Assembly: GCF_013401435.1 (NCBI RefSeq)
Contig: NZ_JACBGN010000018.1
Location: forward strand, 1 to 51,727
Direction: 5' to 3'
DNA length: 51,727 nucleotides
Source: Streptomyces sp. BR123
GTDB lineage: Bacteria > Actinomycetota > Actinomycetes > Streptomycetales > Streptomycetaceae
The notes under the pieces were generated by a model. The model saw only the letters and a program-made list of their open reading frames with translations, searched no databases and was not told the DNA's origin. A program made the position numbers and the translations under genes. Each line of letters begins with the position of its first letter. The stretch's first letter is position 1. Shown piece after piece: positions 1 through 9,300 of the stretch.

Positions 1-3000
1 CCCCCGGACCCGTCGGCCGCGCCGCCCGGCGGCCCGACGCCCCGGGAGGAATTCGCCGCCGACCTGACCCGGCTGAGGGAGGAGGCGGCCCTCACCGTGC
101 GGGTACTGGCCACACGCGTGGAATCCCCCGGCGCGCACACCACCATCGGCGGCTGGCTGGCCGGGCAGAGCCTCCCGTCGCTCGGCTCGCTGCCGCTGTT
201 CCGGCGGGTGCTCGAGGAACTGGGCGTCAAGGAGCCTGCGGAGACCGCCCGCTGGCTTGAGCGACTGGCCGACCTGCGCCGGTCGCGCACCCCGCGAGCG
301 GCCCGCGGCGTGGTGCCGTACCGGGGGCTCGCCCGGTTCGAGGAGCACCACGCGGACTGGTTCTTCGGCCGGGACCGGCTGCGGGACGCGGTCGTGGAGC
401 GGCTGCTCGCCGAGGGGCCGGACTTCCCCCACCTCCTGGTCGGCGCCTCGGGCTCGGGCAAGTCGTCGCTGCTGCGGGCCGGGGTCCTGCCGGTCCTGCG
501 CGCGGCGCACCGGTTCGTCCCGTGCCTGCTGGCCCCGGGGCGGGCCCCGGCGTCGGAGCTGGTCCGGGCCGTACGCACCATGACGTGCGCCGCGGACTCC
601 GCGGTGCGGACGGCGGTGGAGGCAGCGGCCGCCCCCGGCGCGGCCGCCGTACCGGACTCCGCGGCCGGGCTCGCAGCCCACCTGCGGGACTGGGCCGAAA
701 GCCGCGACGTCCGCGTCCTGGTGGCCGTGGACCAGTTCGAGGAGGTCTTCACGGTCTGCCGGGAACCCGCCGAACGGGAGCGGTTCCTGGGCTTCCTGGC
801 CGCGCTTCCTTCCTCCCGCGTCCACGTCCTGGGTGCGCTGCGCGCCGACTTCTACGCCCAGGCCCTCCAGGAGCCCGCCCTCGGCACCGCCCTCCAGCGC
901 GGCCAGATCGTGGTCGGGGCGCTCACCACCGACGAGATCCGCAGCGCAGTGCACGGACCGGCTGCCAAGGCCGGGCTCGCCGTGGACGAGGGCTTCGCCG
1001 ACCTGCTGGTCGCGGACCTGCGGGACTCCGGCGCGGGCGGGCTGCCGCTGCTCTCGCACGCCCTGCTGTCCACCTGGGAGCGCGGCCGCGGCAGCGTCCT
1101 CACCATCGCCGACTACCGGGCGGGCGGCGGCATGTCCGCCGCGGTCTCGGCCAGCGCGGAGGAGGCGTACGCCGCACTCAGTGAGAGCCGGCGCGACCTC
1201 GCCCGAGCCCTGTTCCTGCGCATGGTGACGGTCGGGGACGGGGTCCCTGACACCCGCAGGGTGCTGCCGCTGCCCGGCCCCTCCTCTCCCGCGGACGACG
1301 GGCGCGACGAACGCGCCGAGCAGGTGTACGAGGTGCTGGAGTGTTTCGTGGACCGGCGCCTGATCGGCCTGGACGGCGAAGGCGCCCGGATCACGCACGA
1401 GGCTCTCCTCACCGCCTGGCCCCGCCTGCACGGCTGGATCGAGGCCGACCGCGCCGGACACCTGGTGTGGCAGGACCTGGCGCGCGACGCGGAGCGCTGG
1501 CGGTCGGCCGACCGGGAGCCCTCGCTGCTCTACCGCGGTGCCCGGCTGGCGCTGGCCGCCCGGTGGGCCGAGCGCGGCGGCCGTGCCCGGGAACTCACCG
1601 ACACGGAGCGCGGGTTCCTCGTGGCGAGCCGGACCGCGGAGGAGCAGCGGGCCCGCCGCGACCGGCAGCACGCCCGGCGGCTGCGGCAGCTGCTGGTCCT
1701 CCTCACCGTCCTCGCGACCCTCGCCGGCTGCCTGGCCGCAGTGGCGCTGGTGCAGCGGCGGGACGCCGAACAGCAGCGCAGGACGGCTCTGTCCCGGCTG
1801 GTCGCGGCCCGCTCGGAGCGGCTGCGGGGCAGCGACCTCGCCCTGGCCGCCCAGCTCAGCCTGGTGGCGTACCGGACCGCACCGACGGCGGAGGCGCGGG
1901 CGGCGCTGACGGACGCCTCGGCGATGCCGGCGGTCACCCGGCTGCTGGCGTTCCGCGGTGTGGTGCAGGCGGTCGCCCTCAGCCCGGACGGGCGGACGCT
2001 CGCGGCGGCAGGACTGGACCGCACGGTCGCTCTGTGGGACCTGCGCGACCCGGCGCGGCCGCAGCGCCTGGACAAGCCGTCGCCGCCGTTCGCGGACACC
2101 GTGTACGCGCTGGCGTTCAGCCCCGACGGCGGGCTGCTCGCGGCGGGCGCGGGCGACGGGACCGTACGGGTGTGGGAGCCGGCCCGCGGCGCCGCCGCGG
2201 CAGCCTCGCCGGCCGCCGCCACCTCGCCGGGCGGGGGCGGCGCCGCCGGGACGGTGTTGCCGGGGCCCTCGTCCGCCGTGTACGGGCTGGCGTTCGCCCC
2301 GGACGGGGCCCGGCTGGCCGCCGGGTCCGCCGACGGCGGGGTGTACGTGTGGGAGCGCGCCGCGGACGCCCGCCCGGCGGCGCCCGCACCGGACGGCACC
2401 GGCACCGGCACCGGCCCCGGCACCGCCGTCGGCAGCGGTGCGGGAGCCGGCACCGGCGGCTTCGGACCCGCCCGCCGGCTCGGCGGGTCCGACGGGCCCG
2501 TCCACTCGGTCGCCTTCCGGCCCGGCGGCCCGGCCGTGCTCGCGGCGGGCGGGGCGAACGGCGCGGTCCGGCTGTGGGACGCCTCCGGCAGCGGCGGGCC
2601 GGTGCCCAGGGAGCAGCCGCTGACCGGGGCCGGCGGGCCGGTGTTCGGGCTGTCGTTCAGCCCCGACGGCCGCCGGCTGGCGGCCGGCAGCCAGGACCGG
2701 TCCACCCGGCTGTGGACGGTACCCGGCCCCGCGGACGGTGCGCCGCCTCCCCCCGACGTCCTGGCCGGGGCCCCCACGGCCGCGGACGGGCCCGCCAGCT
2801 ATGTGAACGCGGTCGCGCACAGCGCCGACGGGCGGTGGCTGGCCACCGGCAGCGCCGACAACCGGGTGCGTCTGTACGACGCCGCCACCCGCACCTCCCT
2901 CGGCTCGTTCCCGCACCCGGGACCGGTTACCTCCCTGGCGTTCCTGCCGGACGGGCAGGGCATGGTCAGCGGCGCCGCCGACGGCACGGTACGGATCTGG

Positions 3001-4071
3001 CGGCTGCCCGCGCGTCCCCTGCACGGCGTGCAGGGCACCGTCAACGCCGTCGCGTACAGCCCGGACGGAACGCTGCTCGCGGTCGCGGGCCGCGAGGTGC
3101 ACCTGTGGGACGTCCGCGATCCGTGGCTTCCCCGCCCGGTGGGCACGCCCCTGGCCAACCCGACCGGCTACTCGGGCACGCTGTCCTTCACCCCGGACGG
3201 CCGCACGCTGGCCGTGGGCGGCCGCGACGGCAAGGTGTGGCTGTGGGACACGAGCCGTCCGGACCGGGCCGCACCGCGCGGCGAACCGCTCGCCGGCGGC
3301 ACCGGGACCGTCCAGTCCGCGGTGTTCTCGCCGGACGGCCGGACCCTGGCGGTCGGCAGCGAAGGCCGTACCGTCCGGCTGTGGGACACCCGGGACCCGG
3401 ACCGGCCCCGCCCCGCGGGCGAACTGACCGAGCCGACCAACTTCGTGTACTCGGTGGCGTTCAGCCCGGACGGCCGGCGGCTGGCCGCGGGCACCGTCGA
3501 CAAGCAGGTGCTGGTGTGGCGGCTGCCGGCGGGAGGCGGCGCCCCGCACGCGGAGGCCACGCTCCGGGGACCGGGAAGCTACGTGATGTCCGTGGCCTTC
3601 AGCCCGGACGGGCGGACGCTCGCCGCCGGCACCGGCGACCGGGACGTGTGGCTGTGGAGGTTCGACGGCACGGCGGACGGCGGGCGTCCGGTGAGCGCCG
3701 GACCCCCGCTGGCCGGCCCCAGCAGTTACGTCTACGCGCTCGCCTTCGCCCCGGACGGCGCGACCCTGGCCGCCGCGAGCACCGACAGCACCGTCTGGCT
3801 GTGGGACACCTCCGGGGCCGGCCGCGCCGGATCGCAACCGCCGCAGGCCCGGGCCGTCCTGAGCGGTCTCGGCGGCAAGGGGTACGCCATCGCCTACAGC
3901 CCGGACGGGCGTTCGCTGGCGGCCGGCGGCTCGGCCCCGGCGGCGCTGGTGTGGAGCACCGGTGCCGAGGACGCCGCCCGGCACGTCTGCGAGCGGGCCG
4001 GCTCGCCGATCACCCGGGCCGAGTGGGCGTCCCTGCTCCCCGGCCTGCCGTACGCACCGCCCTGCCCCTGA
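1..4071 (+). CDS. HTH - STAND NTPase - WD40 repeat protein (5' end outside window)
   Basis: The frame is open from base 1, so the true start lies upstream; the first internal GTG is at 97. The visible N-terminus (EFAADLTRLREEAALTVRVL) resembles a Cro/Xre-type HTH. An STAND ATPase follows, with a P-loop GASGSGKSS at about 441-467 and a Walker B VLVAVDQFEE at about 715-744. A hydrophobic stretch at about 1680-1750 is a likely single membrane helix. The C-terminal half holds about 14 WD40 repeats, each with an F/Y-SPDG-x-LAAG core and a terminal LW/VW, enough for two seven-bladed propellers. STAND proteins are signal-triggered oligomerising ATPases, and the propellers probably sense a ligand or partner. 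Gly/Thr- and Ala/Pro-rich linkers interrupt the propellers at about 2190-2270 and 2380-2460. The effector output is unknown; HTH-STAND-WD40 proteins are numerous in Streptomyces and mostly uncharacterised. Confidence 0.9.
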   Translation, partial: PPDPSAAPPGGPTPREEFAADLTRLREEAALTVRVLATRVESPGAHTTIGGWLAGQSLPSLGSLPLFRRVLEELGVKEPAETARWLERLADLRRSRTPRAARGVVPYRGLARFEEHHADWFFGRDRLRDAVVERLLAEGPDFPHLLVGASGSGKSSLLRAGVLPVLRAAHRFVPCLLAPGRAPASELVRAVRTMTCAADSAVRTAVEAAAAPGAAAVPDSAAGLAAHLRDWAESRDVRVLVAVDQFEEVFTVCREPAERERFLGFLAALPSSRVHVLGALRADFYAQALQEPALGTALQRGQIVVGALTTDEIRSAVHGPAAKAGLAVDEGFADLLVADLRDSGAGGLPLLSHALLSTWERGRGSVLTIADYRAGGGMSAAVSASAEEAYAALSESRRDLARALFLRMVTVGDGVPDTRRVLPLPGPSSPADDGRDERAEQVYEVLECFVDRRLIGLDGEGARITHEALLTAWPRLHGWIEADRAGHLVWQDLARDAERWRSADREPSLLYRGARLALAARWAERGGRARELTDTERGFLVASRTAEEQRARRDRQHARRLRQLLVLLTVLATLAGCLAAVALVQRRDAEQQRRTALSRLVAARSERLRGSDLALAAQLSLVAYRTAPTAEARAALTDASAMPAVTRLLAFRGVVQAVALSPDGRTLAAAGLDRTVALWDLRDPARPQRLDKPSPPFADTVYALAFSPDGGLLAAGAGDGTVRVWEPARGAAAAASPAAATSPGGGGAAGTVLPGPSSAVYGLAFAPDGARLAAGSADGGVYVWERAADARPAAPAPDGTGTGTGPGTAVGSGAGAGTGGFGPARRLGGSDGPVHSVAFRPGGPAVLAAGGANGAVRLWDASGSGGPVPREQPLTGAGGPVFGLSFSPDGRRLAAGSQDRSTRLWTVPGPADGAPPPPDVLAGAPTAADGPASYVNAVAHSADGRWLATGSADNRVRLYDAATRTSLGSFPHPGPVTSLAFLPDGQGMVSGAADGTVRIWRLPARPLHGVQGTVNAVAYSPDGTLLAVAGREVHLWDVRDPWLPRPVGTPLANPTGYSGTLSFTPDGRTLAVGGRDGKVWLWDTSRPDRAAPRGEPLAGGTGTVQSAVFSPDGRTLAVGSEGRTVRLWDTRDPDRPRPAGELTEPTNFVYSVAFSPDGRRLAAGTVDKQVLVWRLPAGGGAPHAEATLRGPGSYVMSVAFSPDGRTLAAGTGDRDVWLWRFDGTADGGRPVSAGPPLAGPSSYVYALAFAPDGATLAAASTDSTVWLWDTSGAGRAGSQPPQARAVLSGLGGKGYAIAYSPDGRSLAAGGSAPAALVWSTGAEDAARHVCERAGSPITRAEWASLLPGLPYAPPCP

Positions 4072-4242
4072 CCTCCCTCGGCCCGTACGGAGTTGTACGG
4101 AGCTGCGTCCGGACCCGTCCGACCTGCGGCGTTGCCCTTCCGCCGGGCGGATCCGGTCGGGCTTGCTGGTGGGGCGCCGCCGGAACGACCGAGCACAACC
4201 CGGGCGGCGGATCCGACCACCACGACGCGAAGGAGCACCACC

Positions 4243-4599
4243 ATGCGACGCTTCACCAGCAGCCTGCGGACCCGGACGGCTCTCGCGGCGGCCGCCGCGG
4301 GCCTGGCCCTGACCGGCGTTCTCGCCGGCGCCGGCGGGGCCGAGGCCGCCGGCAGCTACATCTCGTCCAACAGCGGCGGGGCGAACGTCCGCTCCTGCGC
4401 CAACACCGGCTGCGGCTCGTACGGGTACCTCGTCAACGGCACCGGAGTGGGCATGCAGTGCTGGCTGGACAGCCAGTGGGTGTACCCGCCGAGCTCCAAC
4501 TACGCCTCCAACCGCTGGTTCCGGGTCTCCAGCCCGGTCGGCACCGGGTACGTCCACTCGTCGCTGGTCGCCGGACAGACATCCGTGCCGCACTGCTGA
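4243..4599 (+). CDS. Small secreted SH3-like protein
   Basis: This is a 118-residue protein with a clear Sec signal peptide: basic MRRFTSSLRTR, a hydrophobic alanine-rich core, and cleavage likely after GAEA or EAAG near residue 36. The mature part, about 80 residues, is rich in Ser, Asn, Gly and Tyr and has four cysteines that could form two disulfides (RSCANTGCGS, MQCW, final HC). The NVRSCANTGC pattern and the end motif TGYVHSSLV match bacterial SH3 domains that bind cell-wall peptides. The ATG at 4243 was chosen because AAGGAG lies about 8 bases upstream and it begins the signal peptide. It is monocistronic, with a strong hairpin just after the stop. The natural ligand is not evident. Confidence 0.85.
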   Translation: MRRFTSSLRTRTALAAAAAGLALTGVLAGAGGAEAAGSYISSNSGGANVRSCANTGCGSYGYLVNGTGVGMQCWLDSQWVYPPSSNYASNRWFRVSSPVGTGYVHSSLVAGQTSVPHC

Positions 4600-4625
4600 C
4601 CGACACGCCCGCAGCGCACGTCCGA

Positions 4626-4654
4626 GGGCCGCTCCGGATTCTCCGGGGCGGCCC
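4626..4654 (+). terminator. Hairpin terminator after the SH3-like gene
   Basis: A 13-base arm GGGCCGCTCCGGA pairs with TCCGGGGCGGCCC across a 3-base loop, with one mismatch, starting 27 bases after the stop codon. There is no U-tract, as is usual for Streptomyces terminators. Confidence 0.6.
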
Positions 4655-5010
4655 CTGCGTCCGTGCCGGCGCCGACCGGGCAAGCTCCGGGCGACAAGGG
4701 CCACGACTACCCGGCCTGCGGCAACGGCTCCGCCGCCGCGGCATCAAGTCCCGTGGCCTGCTTGCCGGCGCCGGCCCACGTGCCACCAACTCCCATGAAC
4801 TGTGACGGACTTCCGGAAAGTGCCGAAGACCGCCGCTGGATCACTTCGCCGGGGACGTTTCCCCCGGGCCGGTCCCAGCTTTTCCCCGGAGGCCGCCCTC
4901 TGGCGATCCTGCTGACCGCCCGGTGCCGGGTAGGGCAATCCCCCGGTCAGCGAACCGTCCGGTTCGGGACGGGCGGCGCCGGCCCGTCCGAGGGGCCACA
5001 CACGAACCAT
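4655..5010. other. Non-coding stretch, no gene recognised
   Basis: I see no reading frame with recognisable protein sequence, plausible codon use or a ribosome-binding site on either strand between the hairpin and the AT-rich block upstream of the esterase gene. Confidence 0.5.
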
Positions 5011-5050
5011 TTGAAACCCGAACAATATTTATTGCATATTTTTGCAACCT
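5011..5050 (+). promoter_or_regulatory. AT-rich block with an inverted repeat upstream of the esterase gene
   Basis: This is a sharply AT-rich island in GC-rich surroundings. It contains TTGCA (5032-5036) and TGCAA (5043-5047) as an inverted repeat with a 6-base spacer. It lies about 85 bases before the chosen GTG start, so it may hold the promoter and an operator for the esterase gene. The factor is unknown. Confidence 0.35.
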
Positions 5051-5132
5051 AGGGGGTCGGGAAACGCCTCCCAAGATGAGGACCCACCCGTTCTGCCCGC
5101 CCAGGGCAGCCGCACTGTTCGGAGCGAAGTTC

Positions 5133-6215
5133 GTGCACGATGACCCGCAGTCGCAGCAGCCCCGGCGATCCCGCAAGAAGGTGTGGATCGGCTCCGCGGT
5201 GGCCGTGGCCCTGTTTGTCGGCGCCGGCGCCGGGTTGATCCACTGGAGGACGGACTGGTTCGACGGGAACGGCGAGTCCGTCAGCTACGGAAAGCCCCCT
5301 GCCGGAGCGGACAAGGAGACCGGCGGCGGGAAGCAGGCCTCCGCGCCGAGCGCGGACCCGGACGTGTCCCTCCCCACCGGTCCGTTCGTCGACTTCAAGC
5401 AGACGGTCAAGCTGGACGACGGCACCCGCATATCCAAGGCCCGGGTGAAGGGCGCCAAGTCCGGCTTCGAGGGCAGCGTCTGGGTGTGGACGCCGAAGGA
5501 GTACGACCGCCCCGAGTACGCGAAGAGCGCCTTCCCGGTCATGATCGCGCTGCCCGGAGGCAACGGGAACGCCGACAACTACTGGGCGACCATGCCGAAG
5601 CTGGGCCTGCAGAAGGCCGTCGCCGAGGGCGCCGAAGCCGGCAAGAGCCTCCCGTTCATCCTGGTCATGCCGATCCTCAACCCGGACGCCAAGTATTACT
5701 ACGACGGCTCCGACATCCCCGGCCAGGCCAAGATGGGCACCTGGATGGGCGAGGACGTACCCGACCTCGCCCGGGCCAACTTCCGCACCTACAAGTCCCG
5801 TGACGGCTGGGCCTTCATGGGCAACTCCTCCGGCGCCTTCGTCGGCCTCAAGCAACTCCTGCAGAAGCCGGACCGCTTCCGGGCCGTCATCGCCAACGGC
5901 GGCGAGATCGTCCCGGACTCCCCGCTCTGGAAGGGCCACCAGGCGGAAATGGACGCGAACAACCCCGAGAAGCTCGCCCAGAAGCTGATCAACGGCAAGG
6001 GCCCCGAGGTGAACGTCCTCTTCCAGTACGGCACCAAGGAGGGCGGCCGCGACCGGATGGAGAAGTTCCAGCAGGAGTTCGGCAAGGGCCCGATCAAGGT
6101 CACGATCCACGAGATCCAGGGCGGCGACCACAACGGCTGGGACTACGTCCGAGGCATGAAGGAAGGCCCCCTGGAACAGCTCAGCAAGCTGCTGAAGGGC
6201 CCGAAGCCGCAGTAG
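5133..6215 (+). CDS. Membrane-anchored alpha/beta-hydrolase (esterase D/mycolyltransferase-like)
   Basis: A 360-residue protein with a short basic N-terminus (QPRRSRKK), one hydrophobic helix (WIGSAVAVALFVGAGAGLI) and an extracytoplasmic hydrolase domain. It fits the putative-esterase family of Fes, esterase D and antigen 85: FPVMIALPGG near the oxyanion region, a nucleophile elbow FMGNSSGA (G-N-S-S-G), and a late GGDHNGWDYVRG containing the probable catalytic His. The GTG at 5133 has GGAG 8 bases upstream and places the membrane helix correctly; the frame is open further upstream, but without a plausible start. In this family such proteins act on ester bonds of cell-surface or secreted substrates. 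The substrate cannot be read from the sequence. It is transcribed alone. Confidence 0.85.
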   Translation: MHDDPQSQQPRRSRKKVWIGSAVAVALFVGAGAGLIHWRTDWFDGNGESVSYGKPPAGADKETGGGKQASAPSADPDVSLPTGPFVDFKQTVKLDDGTRISKARVKGAKSGFEGSVWVWTPKEYDRPEYAKSAFPVMIALPGGNGNADNYWATMPKLGLQKAVAEGAEAGKSLPFILVMPILNPDAKYYYDGSDIPGQAKMGTWMGEDVPDLARANFRTYKSRDGWAFMGNSSGAFVGLKQLLQKPDRFRAVIANGGEIVPDSPLWKGHQAEMDANNPEKLAQKLINGKGPEVNVLFQYGTKEGGRDRMEKFQQEFGKGPIKVTIHEIQGGDHNGWDYVRGMKEGPLEQLSKLLKGPKPQ

Positions 6216-6363
6216 GGCAGGTGCGGAAGGCCTCGGCGCGGTTCCTGGTCGCACCGGCCGCGACCGGCGCAGCGCGCCTGATGACGGGCCGTCCACCCGG
6301 CGCCGACCCGCCCCGGCCGAAACCGCCGACGGGCGCCCGCTGCCGTTCAGGCAGGATGGGCGG

Positions 6364-9300
6364 ATGAGCAGCCCTTCACAACAATCCGCCGTCGGCTGCG
6401 AGCCGGCCCCGGCCCGCCATGACGACACCTGCGCACCCGTTCCGGCGCGGGCAGCCGGGCTTGACGGGGCTGCCGCGGAACGGCTGCTTTCCGAACTCGC
6501 CCCGCTGCCGCACCGCCAACGGGTGTGCGCCGCCGTCGACCACGTCCGCGCACTGCCCCCGGCCGAAGTGCCCGGCCTCCTCGGCGTTCTCGCCGACCCC
6601 GACCGGCAGGTTCCGCACGTCCGCGCCCTCGCCCTGATCTGTGCCCGGTCCGTGCCCACCGATCCAGCGCACGGCGCCGGCCTCACCGCCGTGCTCACCG
6701 CCGGCCTGACCGACCCGCACCGGTACGTGCGCACCCAGGCGTTGACGGCCCTCGCCGCCGGACTGATCACCCCCGATCCCGAGCTCCTCCTCGCCGACCA
6801 CGTGACCGGGGCTGCCCGCCGCGATCTGATCGGCCGGCTGCGGCGTCCGGCCGCCGATTCCGCGGATCCCGGCGCCATCCGCCGTCTCGCCGACGCGCTC
6901 GTGGAACCGCTGCGCGAGACCTGGGGGGACCACGAGGCGGCCCGCCTGCTGCCGGGCTGCTCCGCGGAGACGGTGCGCCGTCTGCTGCCCCTCCTGCACC
7001 ACGTTCTGGCATGCTGGCCCGCCCTGACCCGTCGGCACCCCATGGTGGTGTGGGAGTGGCTGGCCAGGGAGGCGGAGTCCCTCCCGGAGGCAGCGCGCGA
7101 GGAGTGGTGGCGGTTCCGGGCCGCGCCGGCCCTCACCGCGCTGGCCGCCGTCCAACCGGTCCGGGTCCTGGACCTGTTCGCGCTCCACGGACCGGCCCGG
7201 CTTCCCCCCGGGCTCCTCCCGCACCTCCCCCGCTTCCTGACCCACGCCCCTCGGCGGGTCGCCCGGCTGTGGCGGGAGGATCGGCTCGACCTCGTCCTGA
7301 CCTCCCTCACCGATGCCGCCGCACGGCGATTCGTCCGCTCCCTGCCCGAGGACGAACTGCTCGCCACCGTCCGGCATCCGCGCTCCACCGTCACCGTCCT
7401 CACGGCCGTGCTCGGCGCGCTGCCGCCCGGCCGGCGCGGCCCTGTCCTGGACGCGACCCGCAGCCACAGCCCGCGCGGGGCAAGGCTCGCGCGCACGGTG
7501 TCGGCAGCCTCCGGCCTCGAACGTCCCCCGATACCCCAGGACCTGCTGCGGCTGCTGCCCTGCCGTACCGCCGCACCCCACGTCCGGCACGCCCTCGCGG
7601 CCGCCCGTGAGCGCGGCGCGACGCCGGCCGAGCTGTTCCTTCTGCGCGGGCTGCTCCCCTACGAGGACGCGGCCCCGGCGCTGCTCGCCGGAACCCGCCG
7701 GTCCGACACGGACGAGCGGGGCGCGGCCTGGCGGGCACTGGTCGCCTGTGCGGCACGCTCGCGCCGCCCCGCCGCAGTGGCCGAGGTGGTGGCGGAGCTC
7801 GCCGAGCGGCTCCGCTCGGAACAGGACCCGGTACGGACCCAGGCCCTGGGCGCGCTGTCGAGCGTGCCGCCCGGACTGTTCGCCGAGGCCACGCCTGCGG
7901 CGCTGCACCGGATCGCCACGGACACCCTGGAGGCCCGCGACCGCTCGTTCGGCTCCCTGACGGCCCTGGCCACCCTCGCCCGCCGGGTGGCCTGCGCTCA
8001 TGGCGTGCGCCCCGGACCACCGGGCGCGCCGCTCCTTGCCTGGGCCGTCCAGACCCTGCTGCGCACGGACGGGGCCGGACACAGCCCCGCCTCCGGCGCC
8101 CACACGCTCGGCACGCTGCGCCGCAAGCCGCCGGCCGGGGCGGTCGAGGCGCTGGTGGGCGGGCTGCGCCCGCTCGTGACCGCCGCCCTCGACGCCGGTG
8201 ACCCCGCTCCCGTGCTCACCCTGGCCGAGACCCTCGCCGACCTGGGCGGGAGCGGCGGCGCCGCCCGTCGTGGAGGCCGCAGCCGGCCGGAGGGGACGCC
8301 GTGGCTTTGGAAGGCCGTCGAACGGGTCCTGACCGGCACGTCGGATGAGCGCGCGGCCCGCCGCAGCGCGGACCTGTGGCTCGCGCCGGCCACCCTGCGG
8401 CGAAGCCGGGTGCGTGCCCTGCTCGCCGCGGAGCCGAGTGCGATCGCACTGCCCCGGGTCGTCGAGACGGTCGCCAGGGATGCGGACGACCTGCTGCCCC
8501 TGCTCCTCGCGCACCCCCTCGACGCCCCGCCCGCCGGCCGCTTCCACCCGGTCGAGCACATCGGCCGCCCCCACGAGCGGTATCCGCTGCCGCCGGTGGT
8601 GCGGGCGGCCCACCGCTGGACCGGCGCCGCCTGCGCGGCCGTCGCCGACTGGCTGGTGGCCGGCCTGCGCACCCGCCACCCCGACGCCGGGACGGCCACG
8701 GACGGGGTCGGGGGCGCCGACGTGCCCGGCGATGCCCTGCTGCGCGCCCTGGCCGCCGTCCCCGGTTCCGCCGGCATCGCGGAGGTACGCGCCCTCGCCA
8801 CCGCCCGGGACGTGGCCACGGCCGAGGCGGCGCTGGCCGCGCTCCCGTACGCGGACCGCCCGGCGCTCGTCCTGCCCGACCTGCTGGCGCGAGCGGCCGA
8901 CGACAGGGCCCGGGTGGCGGTGTACGCGATCGGTCGGGTCTGCCCCCACGTGGCGCCCAAGGACCTGGCCGCGCGTTTCCGGCCGGTGCTGGCCCGCAGC
9001 GAGGGTTCGAAGGTGACCAGCCGCAAGGAGATCGTGCGGCTGGCCGCCGACCGACTGCCCGCCGCCCTCGCCGGTGAGGCGCTGGTCGCCGCGTTCACGG
9101 CCCCCGGGCAGCACCCGGACGTACGGGCGGCGGCAGCGACGAGGGCGGCCGCCCTCACGGCCCTGGAGCCGGTCGCGGCCTGCCTGGACGACATCGCGCG
9201 CCGAGGCTCCGCCTCCGAACGGGCTGCCCTGCTGCGGGTCTCCCCGTGGCAGCTTTCGGGGCCGGCGCGACAGCGCTACGCGGCCCTGGTGAACGTGGTC

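Noticed and set aside
1341..4805. 1154-residue plus-strand frame through the WD40 region
   Set aside because: Arg/Pro/Gly-rich shadow of the WD40 gene in another frame; no repeat or domain logic.
5049..7496. 815-residue minus-strand frame across the esterase and HEAT genes
   Set aside because: Low-complexity Arg/Ser-rich product opposite two better-supported genes.
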